DNA of 64,000 nt from assembly GCF_001661345.1 (NCBI RefSeq), contig NW_017962916.1, positions 976,461-1,040,460 on the forward strand. The letters are read 5' to 3'. Under the pieces are notes generated by a model that saw only the letters and a list, made by a program, of their open reading frames with translations, did not search any database and was not told where the DNA came from. Below are positions 41,001 through 52,400 of this stretch, piece by piece. This DNA is from Ascoidea rubescens DSM 1968 (lineage: Eukaryota > Ascomycota > Saccharomycetes > Ascoideales > Ascoideaceae). The first letter of the stretch is position 1. The number at the start of each line of letters is the position of its first letter. A program made the position numbers and the translations under genes.

Positions 41001-41272
41001 TCAATGCCCTCATCTTTGTTATCATCTTGATTTTGATTTTGATTTTGATTGGCGTTAAAAAAGGTACTGTTGACACTTGTTTTTCTATCATTTAGTAGGA
41101 TATTCTCAGCTCCAGCTTCTTCTTTTAGGATTGCAGTTGGTTGAACAGTGTCAATTTTAATCTCATTACTTTCCAGTTTCTGCAGTTTTGAATCACTGGC
41201 ATTGTTTATTTTGCTTTCTTTATTATTAGGCTCTTGCTCAGTTGTATCTTCAGAAATTTTCTGGTCCAGCAT
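38042..41272 (-). CDS. MIL1: DUF726-family alpha/beta-hydrolase membrane protein Mil1-like
   Basis: The 1076-residue product starts at an ATG (MLDQKISEDTTEQEPNN). The N-terminal 350 residues are acidic and disordered. The DUF726 core follows: conserved helices around LGIWSNKILNILYQHL, a glycine-rich hydrophobic stretch (VYIGIATIGGGIVLGLSGGL onward) that may span or enter membranes, then FNLIVTISGWMNS and the nucleophile elbow LVGFSLGAR near residue 785, with YLFGSPF after it. The homologue in S. cerevisiae is YFL034W (Mil1, medium-chain AP-1 interacting). The predicted serine-hydrolase elbow GFSLG is intact. The tail is charged and Lys-rich. It is divergent from ACL4. Confidence 0.85.
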   Translation of the reverse strand: MLDQKISEDTTEQEPNNKESKINNASDSKLQKLESNEIKIDTVQPTAILKEEAGAENILLNDRKTSVNSTFFNANQNQNQNQDDNKDEGIEKFSDYDSVNDSLFFEGEWQEMPTITTNFDYYNDNGELLSNNITSINHKNNYIGGGNLNSNTHTRSVSKSSIKIVDKIFSNPNNEEQKQKEQRKIYIDNKKLQGYTRIADEEQAYSYAKADSKTDFLFVNDAHLNILQNERMNTKNLDSIKANKEADKDKTKNDKKNETNNSNCAKDNLDDITDHNNAYSSDEESSDEYNDNYLIRSPSNQLNVTKNMLKEYEKFAYVAIVNLITLEMATELAKLNSSSFRTNKKLSKAQNFLGIWSNKILNILYQHLDLNEDEITMVQKLSSHRIEISDLSTCLKSVKEVDNPFNDNENGETQSLSNSEKFDNYKLKTVNDIVQVKDNNEVHFENKLEDTSKEKGVTNEFEKQKVPLKGKTDDGERILEPNDVQNQKTLQIDVAWTVICDLFLLLVSDGTYDSRSRSLLMKFGEILNIPWLEIHRFEKRITDALEIKDDEEENLNETEIMNYRAKMAKKKRMVYIGIATIGGGIVLGLSGGLLAPVIGAGLAAGLSTIGITGTSAFLAGGVGTALVTTASTGIGAKIGATGMMRRTGNVRTFEFRPLHNNKRFNLIVTISGWMNSNVDDVRLPFSTVDPVMGDLYSIFWEPDMLTSTGQTINILATEVLTQTIQQVLGSTLLVALMSAIQWPMILSKLGYIIDNPWNVSLDRAWSAGRILADTLISRNLGTRPITLVGFSLGARMIYSCLIELAKKGAYGIVENVYLFGSPFVSNKDQLRLSRSVVSGKFINGYSKKDWILGYLFRATSGGLRRVVGLSPIEDIEGIENFDCTEHVTGHMEYRNQMPHLLKLLEWSVISEEFIEIDEPDAEQGERQRKLILEFDEAARQMEADKTKDDNKKTWKKWFAPKRKDWWEIYTEGLKENERKKNLLPEVKLEQITQNKTKPYEVNSADANKDLFNPQEIYKEVQNLKKNGELDGFKFESQKVSSPVNEIPIHQLRLNEDNDEYFETSKQPNAVSKVEGL

Positions 41273-41668
41273 TCTATGGAAATGCTGTTCATATGTTTTA
41301 ATAATTTAATAGTTGCTCAAATATATATTAGACGTGATCCAGCAGATTGACAAACACCAAAAGACTGGGAGCTCAGAAATATCTCTGTTATGTAAAATTC
41401 CTGCCTTGAAAGCAATAATGTTTATAAAATAAACAATTTGCTCAACTGAAGTTGTTATCAATAATATACTTCAGATTGAGATATAAGCTAAACTGCGTCT
41501 TTTCGTCTTCCCAGCAATTGAACTTTGAGAGTGCTAGTATATGCAGTAATTGCAGTAGAGTGCATAAATCATGCATGTGATTATTTTTTTTCAGATTTGA
41601 AATTTTTTCAGATCAAACCTCACTCTCAACAGTAAAGTTGGGTGTGGGTGTATTGCAACTATCAAACA
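41273..41668. promoter_or_regulatory. Divergent promoter between MIL1 and ACL4
   Basis: About 396 bases between the two start codons. AT-rich, with ATGCATGTG-type sequence near 41570. No named site was identified. Confidence 0.45.
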
Positions 41669-42766
41669 ATGGATGCTAAAATCAATAAAGTTATAAGTTT
41701 GGCAAAGGAGTATTTAAGTCTCTCCGAACCAAAAAAAGCCTTGAAAATCCTACTTCCTTACATCAAAAATTCAAAGTTTAACCAGGATTTGGACTATCTT
41801 AATATCTTGGGAGAAGTGTTTTTGGAAACGAATAATTTGGAAAAGGCCTATGAAGTGTTTGAGAAAGCATGTAAGATAGATCCGGAGGCTAATCATTCTG
41901 TTGACTATTTTTTTAACTGGGGGCAAATAATTGGAGGCTTTGATGCTTTAAAATTATTTGACATTGCAATAAGTAAATTAGAAAATCAAATCTCTAAAAC
42001 CAATGTTAATCAAAACATAATAATTAAAAAATTAGTCTCTGGATATCTATCATCAATTGAAATCTGGATGACTGAACTATGTTTTGAAGAAGCAGCAGAA
42101 AAAAGTTGCGAATCTTTGATTAATAAAGCTATTCAAATTGACCCAAGTAATCCAGAAATTTTCTCTATGAATGCATCTATCAAAGTGTCCCAACAAAACT
42201 ATCAAGTCGCTAAAGAATCAATTTTGAAATCATGGGAGCTATTCCAAGCTAAAATAGAATCATTGCAAACTAACGATTCTCTGGTCTTTGATAGTATCAA
42301 TCACAATTTGGAATATATTGAATTGATTCAGCCATTTACAACATTAGCTAGATTAGCAATTGAAATGGAATTATACGAAACTGCATCTTCAATTGCTTCC
42401 TCAATTCACGATATTAATGAAGATATAGTAGAGCCTTATTATTTGGAATGTTTTGCAAATTATTTGCAAATTAAACTTTTGCAAAATCCTCAAAACGATA
42501 ATTATCAAGATTCCAAACTTATCTTAAATGATAATAACGTGGAAATAACAAAACTAATTAACGAAACAAGAGCATCTTTAGTTACTGCTAAACTTTTTTT
42601 GAATAACGAAAAGCTCTCAGATCCAGATATTGAAACTCAAATTAAATTTTTATTGGAAGAATTTGGAGGCGAAGAAATTTGTCAAACTGCTAGAAACAAT
42701 CATTTAGCAAACAATGATGACATAAATGAAAGTAACTGGGAAGATGTGATTGATGAAAATGATTGA
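41669..42766 (+). CDS. ACL4: Acl4, dedicated chaperone of ribosomal protein Rpl4
   Basis: This TPR protein binds nascent Rpl4 and escorts it to pre-60S particles. From the ATG MDAKINKVISLAKEYLS the product has 365 residues (the upstream open codons have no ATG). TPR-like helical pairs run through residues 10-260, for example YLNILGEVFLETNNLEKAYE. The stretch IEIWMTELCFEEAAEKSCES matches the conserved LTDLC-like block of Acl4 in other yeasts, and the acidic C-terminal tail (NESNWEDVIDEND) also fits. Length is close to S. cerevisiae YDR161W (387). Confidence 0.87.
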   Translation: MDAKINKVISLAKEYLSLSEPKKALKILLPYIKNSKFNQDLDYLNILGEVFLETNNLEKAYEVFEKACKIDPEANHSVDYFFNWGQIIGGFDALKLFDIAISKLENQISKTNVNQNIIIKKLVSGYLSSIEIWMTELCFEEAAEKSCESLINKAIQIDPSNPEIFSMNASIKVSQQNYQVAKESILKSWELFQAKIESLQTNDSLVFDSINHNLEYIELIQPFTTLARLAIEMELYETASSIASSIHDINEDIVEPYYLECFANYLQIKLLQNPQNDNYQDSKLILNDNNVEITKLINETRASLVTAKLFLNNEKLSDPDIETQIKFLLEEFGGEEICQTARNNHLANNDDINESNWEDVIDEND

Positions 42767-43436
42767 AATACCTTTTTTTTCACTTTTGATAAAGATTGTT
42801 TATTTTTGAGTGTATTAATTTATTTATTGTAGGAAAGTTTTTGGTTTTTTTTCGATTGTATTGTATTCTTTTTTATGGCCTGTCTAGGAAAAATCTATTA
42901 TAATTTATATTCAAAAGTTCAATTGGTAGAATTTTTAAAAACCATTGAAATCTAGCTATATTTCAATGTGAATGCAATTTATTTTTTTTTTTGATGTTTT
43001 GATTTTGGTTGAAAATGCTTTTAATCAGTTTTATAAACCTCTAATAAAACAATAGAAACAATATGAATTAACAATATTTCATCGAAATAAAAAATTATCA
43101 AGAGTTATCGAAGATAAAATATATTTAAATATCTACCTAAGAACCATAGAAAACCAAAAGTATAGCAAAAATACTCAAATTTTGGCTAGGAATCAAACAA
43201 AATTATTTTCATCATGCTGTATAAACCTTTACATAAGATTTATTTTTGGTATGTTTGATGCTACATTTGAGTTCATATTTCAATAAATCAAAAAACAAAA
43301 ACCTTTAAGACCAACATTGATTGTGATAATGAAAATTAAAAGTTTAAAACACTCAATTACTATTAAAGTCTCAATTAAACTACAAAAAATTATTATTAAA
43401 TCAATATATATATAAATATCAGTAAATAATCAATTA
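42767..43436. other. AT-rich spacer between convergent ACL4 and DYN1
   Basis: 670 bases between two converging genes. It presumably holds both transcription ends. I see no frame, repeat or RNA gene. Confidence 0.5.
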
Positions 43437-46400
43437 TCATTCTTGAACTTTTCTTATATTACCGATCGTAGTTTGGATAGTTTTAGCTATTTCTTTGCCC
43501 TTTTTTGCATTAATTTTTGATTCCACCTCATTTTCTAACCCTAACCAATTTGGTGGCTCAACATCAGGTAATTCATTAATCCACCTTTTATAACTTTCAA
43601 CTGTTCTTCCTTCTGGAACAAATAATTTTGTCTGACAATCTAATTCATTGCATTCTAAAAGATTGAAATCGATTTCAAAAGACCCTGAAGAAAAAACATT
43701 TGCAGATAATTTGGAAAGATAATTACGATCTTCAACATCTTCAACTTTTCCACCATAGACTACATCACTGATTAAATGTTGAATTGCTTTCCAAGGAATG
43801 ATGTCCGGTGAAATATTGGTTCTATCTTTTGATACTTTATCCACCCACTCATCAATGACAAACAAGCTGGATTGAAAATCTGCATTATTAAAATCATATC
43901 TTTTGCTCCAACCAATAGGTACATATCTTAATCTTTCTTGAACTATTCCATAATACCATGTTGCTAAAAAATACAAATGTCTTCTTTCAACTGGTTTTCT
44001 TTCAATTCTTTCTAATGGGATTTCGTTGAATATTTCATTCATTACCGTTTTAATACCTGGAGGATTTTCAAAAACCAAATTAAATGATGTTCTTAGCAAA
44101 GTTGTTGGAATATCAGATGTTAAGTTACAGGTCAAAAAGAGTTTAAATTTGCTATTTGCTGAAATAGAATTCAATTGCTTTTCTAAGTATTCCAACCACA
44201 ATGGAGCCATTTGTATATTCTGAATAAGGACCCAGTATCCTTCTTTTGAAGCTTTTTTTATTTCTTGATTTGCTATATCTACTGCTTCTGCAGAGCCCAT
44301 AGCAACTGTTGACAACTTTATGTCAAAGGTATTCACCAAATTTTTGACTTTGAATGTTGGATCATAGCCTTCTGGCGAACATAGAATAAATGGTTCAAAA
44401 GAGTTATTGTGTATATTAACAATATTAGAAAAATCATACGATGAAGCAAACAATGGAACTCCGGGCAAAAATAGGAAATTGCACAAATTGGAAAATGATT
44501 GAACAAAAGCATCTGGGGTTTCTTGCATCTTGAATAATACTTCTAATAACACTTTTAATTCTTCAAGCTTTTCATCTTTATTTTCTTCAAGCACCAACTT
44601 GAAATTATCTTCAGTATAGTTTTCTAATAAAGTAACAAAATTTTCAGAATTTGAATTGATTGAAAAATGCTCAAAAATTTTCTTTAATTTCAAAGGATTA
44701 ATATTTTCTTCTGATATTAATCCAAGAATCTCCATGAGTGTTTGTAGCAAGTCTTTCCCTATTTGAATACTTTGAAATAAAACATACAAACATAAACCAA
44801 AAACAGGTCTATCAGAATTGTGCATAGATAAGGCTGTTCTTGAATAAATTTCTTGATAGAGTCTTAAAATTAATGATTTCACTCTATTTTCATTCTTATT
44901 AGATTTAAGTGAAAGAACAGTTTTAAAAATATCAATAAAATAGGTTAAAGAAAACTGATAAAATGGATTTATATCTTGAAATCGGTCTAAAAGACTAAAA
45001 ATAGCCGAACAATTTGAGGATAAAATATTATAGTTTTCAAGAACCTTCTCAACTGTTTTCATTACATTATCAGTTTCCTCAATTTTCATTTCTATTTCTT
45101 TGGATTCAACTTTTAGGTTTTCAAGAGTTGTGATAATTTCATCATTATCTAAAATATTTCCTTCAGTATCACTTAAGGATTGCAACAATTTATCTTCAAG
45201 AAAACGTAAGCGAACTTTATATTCTCCATGTAGTTTTATCAATTCAATTCTTTGCTTTTCAACATCTGGTCTTTCTTTCTTCAAAGTCATATTTAATGTC
45301 TGGCTCTCAAGACTACTTTCTGTAACGGTGAAATTAACAACTGTGGTTCTGCATGAAATGTGGGGAGGAACAATTACCAGTGGATCTTTAGTTTGAATAT
45401 ATAGTTTAAAATCAGGTGAACAATCTACCTCCTGTTTTCCTAGTCGAATTAACGATCTACCACCAGCCTTTTGAATCTCTTTGCTAATAACCCGACTAAT
45501 GATTGGATCAAAATGCTCTGCATCTTGAATTAAAATCGAATTTCCAAATCTCAACGCATTTTCAATCTGCTTTACAAAACCATCATCTAAGAAACTTGTG
45601 GTGATTAACTTTTTAGGAGAAATTTGAGATATAAGAATATCTACAATATTTCCTGTAGGATCAATAATGTAAGGGATCTTTTCTTGGTTTTGTATTAAAA
45701 TCATATTTTCAACTGATAAATCGTCGTCAGGTAAGCCAGCCTTACGCCATTGTAAAATCTCATTAGGCTGTGATAAAAATTCAATTATTCTTATATTTTC
45801 ATCAAATGTTATTCCAGATGATTCTAATTTTGATTTCCAAATTACTAATAATTGATTACGGGCCTTCTGATCAAAGTAACCACAATAAGATAAAAAAGCT
45901 GAGGCTAATAGCGAATTTCCTGCTAAGCCTTTTCTTTGTCCAGTGAAATCATTTATACTTCTTGCCCATCTTCTTCTTTCGATCGTTAAATTTTCCAACA
46001 ATGATACACATCTATTAACTTTTGAATGAGTTGAATTAATTTTATTTTTAATAATTTGGGTTTCTGTAATTAAATTTTGATAAGATTCTTTTAATTCTTC
46101 AATATTATCTTTTAGCTCTTGTATCATGTCATTAATGGCTATTAATTTGGCTTTTGTTTGTTTGGCTTCATCTTCAAGCAAAAACACCTCTTCTCTTAAA
46201 GGGGCTATTTTATCTAGTATTGTTGAGTATCTTACTTGAGCCTCAACCCATTGCAATAATGGTCCACACGCTTTACTTGCGCGATTAACAGTTGCATAAT
46301 TAAAAGTGGAACGAGAAAGGTATTCTTGTTCCATAAACTCCCTAATATCTGGAGTTAATTGTTCTTCATTATCATAATTAACAATGCTGGCAATAAAATC

Positions 46401-49400
46401 ATCACGACGAATAATTAACTGAACATCTCTCCAAGTATTTACATTATAACCCAATAATATACATACACTCTCCATTGTTACTTTCACAGCTTCTGGTGGG
46501 TTTGCCATACTTCGAATTTCGGTTAAATGCTGCTTTTTAATATTTTTCACACCATTTTGAGCCTCAATAACTGCTGGCTCAGCCAAGGCTAAATCGTTCA
46601 TAACAACTGTTCTTCGTTCACCAATTGCAATTTCTTGTTGTTCTAATGCTATTTGAATATTCTCGGAAGCCTCTTGTTTTCTTTCAGCTTGGTTTTGATC
46701 TGTCAAAATTTTATTAAGCATTTGTTTGGCTTCTGCTTCTTTCGCTTTTAACTTTGATTGCTCTTCGGAAAGGTTTTCTTTCAAATCTTTAACTTCCAAA
46801 ACAGTGTTGCGTAATTTATCAAGCCCCATATTAATATGCCTTTGATGTTCTTGGAGCTCATCCTCTTTACGTAAAAATATCTCAATAAAATTTTTGATTA
46901 AACTAAGAAAATGCCCAGGAGTTTTTTGTGGAACTCTGTTCTGTGTGACATATTTTATTTCAGATCGATGAATAAAAACAGCAGCATCGATAATTACATC
47001 TCTAAATGTATCCACATATTGAGGCACAATATGATAAAAATCAGTTGGTTTGGTGTAGTCTGGCATATCGATAGGGACTGATTGCACCATTTCTGAACCA
47101 ACTTGATATAAAGTGGAATTACTCCAATCGCCCATCCAATTAAGAACACAACGGTTAAATAAAGCAGGAGAAGAAATGATTTGTGGTGATGACTTATCAT
47201 TTGGATTGTTTATAGTGAAAATAACATGAAGATTTTCAGTTACTTGTTGTGTAAACCATTTGTATAGTTCTTCTTGAGTGTCAAGTAACAAACCCTGTGA
47301 TTGAGAGTGATCCATGCATGCCGTCATTAAAGAACTTAGTTCATCTCCCACAAAAAGACCAGGAATTTCAGAATTAGCTAATAATGTATTCATTCTTTCT
47401 AAAAATGCAGTTTCTTTGATATTCGATTCGTCAACAATAAAACAAATTTTTTCTCCTAATGTTCCCGCTCTTCTCAAAAGATCCCTTAAAGTGTTATCAA
47501 AATCTCGAAGAGAATATTTTCTAGATACGTTTAATTGAACAATTTTCAAACCGTTTATCCAGGATACAAATCGACTTAAAGTGGTTTTTCCGCTACCACT
47601 AGGCCCAACTAATATAAGGTGTCCCTGAGGTTGACGCAAAACCCTATCAATTCTTAAAATATGATCCAAGAGCTCATCATATAGAACTAGATGTACATCC
47701 ATTTCTTCTTCACTAAAAACACGAAGTCTTTCACTAACAAACAATCTTAATTCATCAGAATCAACAGAAGAATAGTTTAATGAAAGCCAGTTAGAATATA
47801 GGATTGGTTCCAAAAAAACCTTTTGAATATCAGCATTAGGAAAATTTTCGATAGCAACAGATTTTATTAATTCAAAAACCCATGTTCTCTCGGACTGGCT
47901 AACAAGACGATCATGAAATAATCGCAATGCTTCATGAGCCCATAGTCTAACTAAATCGTCAAATTCCAAATTTTCAAGGGACTTTATTGCTTCATAAATA
48001 CCTCTTACCCAACGAGTTAATTCTCTAGGACTATATATATAATGAACCTGAGAACTAGGAAGAAAATGTTTACTGCATTCAAAATATACTGATAACATTG
48101 CACTTGTCAAAAGAGTAGAGGCGTAACGCAATTGGGGAATAATTTTCAAAATAGCGTTATTGAAAGTTTCATAAATTTGGTTCAACGAAATTCTCTCAGG
48201 ATAACCAACAGTGATTAAGCATACATGACGAAGAAAACGTAGACTTAGAGGGTTACGCCCAGCATCTGTTGGGGGATTACATGCAAAAACAAATTGAATA
48301 TTTTGGGTTTGAACCCAAGAACCATTTTTGTATAATCCTCCCTTTTCTATAAGTTGTCTAATGAAAGATATAACTGTCTGTGTTCCATACTTATCATTTG
48401 CTGGCAAATTAACTTCATCACAAAAAATGACTAGCCATTTTCCTGGAATCGAAGGAGCCAAAATCAACCCATTTGCAACTCGTTTATACTCACAGTATTG
48501 TTCAAGAGTTTTGATCAATAAATCCGGAGATGTTTCTTTGGAAAAATTCAATGATATACTTTCTAAATTTGATGATTTACGTAGAGCAGTAAATAAAGTC
48601 ATTGTCTTACCAGAACCGGGTGGCCCACATAATAATAGAGAACTATGCTCATTTATGATTGAGTAAATTAGGTCCTCGTGTCTCACAGTATCAAATGTAG
48701 GAACAATAACATCTGGTCGAGTAATGGAATGTGTTTGAAGCTCGACCTTTGGAACTTTAGAAAGCCATGGAATCCAGTGAGACTCTGGTAATGAAACATC
48801 ATAATCAAGAATATTGCATTCAATCTCAAGATCACATTTTTCAAATAAAAACTTTGAAAATTCATTTCGACCTTCCAAATTTGATGATCCAGAAAACCCA
48901 AAACATAAAGAAAGAAAACAAGCCTTTCGACAATATTCTGAAAAGTCTTCGTGAATAAAAGATAGATTGTTGGAAACAAAGACAATAAGTTTTCTAATAT
49001 AAGACTTTAATATTGATAAAAATGAATTGACAAGATGAATTTCATCAAAGGGCATAATATGAAATAAAGAAGAAGAAAAATCAACACATTCTTGCAACAA
49101 TGAGTTTTCGAAAATATCAGATATATAATTGGAACATTTTGCTTGAAAATCCAACAAGGAAAGTCCAGATGTCTGAAAAGCTGTAGCAATATCTTCCATA
49201 TCTTCTAGTAAATCCGATTTTAAAAATAATAAAAATTTGGATAATAAAAAGGTAGAACTGACTAATGAATTTCCAAACCATATCATACCACATCTACTAA
49301 CTGTTGCAGGAGTTGCATATTTCAACGAATCAACCTCAAAAACAATCTTAACATTTGGAGGTAAATTTATACGTTCACCATTTGGCAATGTCAATATTTT

Positions 49401-52400
49401 ATTGTCATCAAGAACACTATTTAAATTTTCCACCCATTCTGGATCAATATCTCCATCCAACACTATCCAAACACGTTTTGAAAGTTCTCCTCTTAAATTC
49501 TCTCCTATTTTTCTCAATATACTAGTAAATAACCCATCAGTCCAATCTCGAGTAGACGAATCCAATGACCCAAAAAGATCTTCTTTGGACATAACTTTAC
49601 AATCAATAACATGATATAAGTTATCAATGGTGTCGATTTTGTTTAATGCCTTTAATAAACATTCCCATAAAACAGTTTTACCAAATCCAGATTTTCCCAC
49701 CAAAATAAAGCCATGATGATTAGATTGAATGTCGTAAAGTTGTAAAGCCTTTCTAATCCATTCTTCATTATAAGAGTAGTTGTTTTCTTTAGTTACAAGC
49801 TTTAATGCTTCTATGATTTTTTCATATTCATCACTTTGGTCATCTTTAACAAATTTAGGAAAATACTTAATAGTTAATTCATTAAATTTTTCGACATCGG
49901 CAGAAACCAACTTAGGAGCAATTGACGATTTAATACTTTTAAACGCAATTTTTTCTTCATCTAGGGTAAAACCTTTTCTTTTGATTTTTCCACAATTAGA
50001 TAATATTGATTTAATAGAACGTAGCCCAAAATCATAATGTAATTCCTTTTGTGCAACTTTCTGAAGGTCAACAAAAAAGCCCGCTATTATTTTAGAAATT
50101 TGTTTTGATGTTGTAAAACCCTGGGAAATTAAAATGACCTCAGTAATTATTTCTCTGTCAGGTTTATCCATTGAAAAACTTCTGAATTGCTTTTTTAAAT
50201 TTTCAGGTAAAGAAGATCTTCCAGCATATGTGGGATTCATTGTAATAAATATCCCAGTATTAAGATTCACAACTGCAGATTTGCCAGATAGCTCGATCGC
50301 TTTTTGAGAGCTTAAACCAGTTTCTATTTTTTCAATTTGTGACGATACTGCACTAAGAATAGAAGATTGAAGTCGATTAAATTCATCAAAGCAGCACCAG
50401 ACCCCTACTCTACAGACACCAAACAAAATTCTAGAAATAGCTTGAAAATCAAAATACTCATCACAGCAAAATACTAATACCATTTTCCCCAAGTTTTGTC
50501 CTAGAGATTTAATTGTTTCAGTCTTACCAGTTCCTGCAGGTCCAAATGGCGATCCTCCTAGCCTTTGAGCAGCAGCTTGTGTCATAGATATAAAGCACTG
50601 ATTTGTAAGTGGTGTGTAGACTAGTCTATCGGGAATTCCTAAATATTCAAACCCATAAGAAAAAACAACGTTTGCCTGGTGGACCTTTAACCTTTCTACA
50701 TAATCTTCTAAAGAATCATCATAATAAAATGTTTGTTGAAATTTCCAATAAAAATCGCCAATGAAAGAAACTTTTCTTTTTAACATTTCAATAATCACAT
50801 CTCTTTGATGAACTAATTCAATTATTAGTATTTCTAACTTTTTTATAGTAATATTGTCAAGTTTTTCAATAACAGAAGTAGCAAGTAATTTAAGTAACCG
50901 CTCGTACTTTGTAATTAAAAATTTTAGGTTTTCTTCTGAATTGCTCTTCGAAGCCAATATTGATGATTCAACAATCCTAGTCCAAAACACTTGGGCCGTT
51001 AAAAGACAAACTTGTGCTGGATATTTCTTAACCCAATTGAAAAAACTTTCGGGCTCAATTTCAAAGTTATTTATTTCAGTAAAATCAATTAATGAGGAAC
51101 CTAACAAAGCCGATAATGTAACTTTAATTTCTATATCAAGTTCTGAAAGCCATTCATTTAAGAAACTTGATTTTGTCACTGGATTCAATAAAATTACTTC
51201 CTCTCCTTCTAAAGAAGATATTCCTTTAATGAACGGTTCTTCATATAAAAGAGAATTAATACCAGAAAACATTTTTTTTAAATGTTTCCCCACATGCAAA
51301 ACATCACTGGAATTACCAATTATTTCCAAAAGATCCTCATTACCAACAAAGTAAAATCTAGGAAATAATTCTCTTTGTTTTTCAAGGTAATCGTTTAATG
51401 ATTTCTTCACTTTGGATAAAGCATCAAAATATCTCTGCATATTTTCTTGGAGATTATCATTATTTAAAACATCAATAACCATTTGAGATTTAAATATCCT
51501 TTTCATGGTTAAAAAGAATTCAGATGTTATGTTGTTAAACCTGGATGATTCAATCGGTAGTAAACTGATGATGTCTAATTTGTTATCTCCAAAAATACCT
51601 TCAAGATACATCCATAGTCTCTGAACTTCTATCCAAACATTAAATAACGATAATAATTGATTTAATTTTTCTTCCCAATTAATCACTTCTTTCTCAAAAA
51701 TTTTAAAAAATGTTGAATGATGCATTGCAACCAAAGAAGCAATATCATCTCCAGACTGTTCATATAATATATTCCAATCTTTGACAAGGCGGCATTTATT
51801 CTTATAGTTAAATAGATTGAAAGTTGTACTTGACCAATTTTCCTTGATTTTCGCCAAAGAATCTTCAATTATTTTTTCACCATTAGCTTGAGCTACTATT
51901 TCTTTAACCATATGTTGATGTAATAACAACTGCAAACTATATATATCCCCTAGTCTTAAAGCAGTTGGAGATAGACTGTCAATATTTAATTCACTAAATA
52001 ATTTTAGCCAGTGACGATGTTTAATAGCTTCGGATTTCAATTCAGTAATTAAAGGATTTGTTTGAACATAATTCTTAATCACATTTTGAATATCTTCAAA
52101 TGCAGCATATTGACGGATTCTAGTAGGCATTGTCCGAGCTCTAAATAGTAATTGCTGTAACAGGGAATTGAGCTTTGTTGGGTTAATGGTGTGGAACTGA
52201 AGAGAACGTAGGTCTTCAAGTGACTTCCACAAGACATCAATGGAAGACCAAACATTCATTAAATCTTGAATCTCCTCAAATAAATTTTTTAATGTTTTAT
52301 CTTCAGCAATTGACAAAGATAATATTGCAGATGCTTTCAGCAATAAATCTGTTCTACCTTGCAACTCAATGGCTTGTTTTTCAAAGTTTTTCAAAATCCT

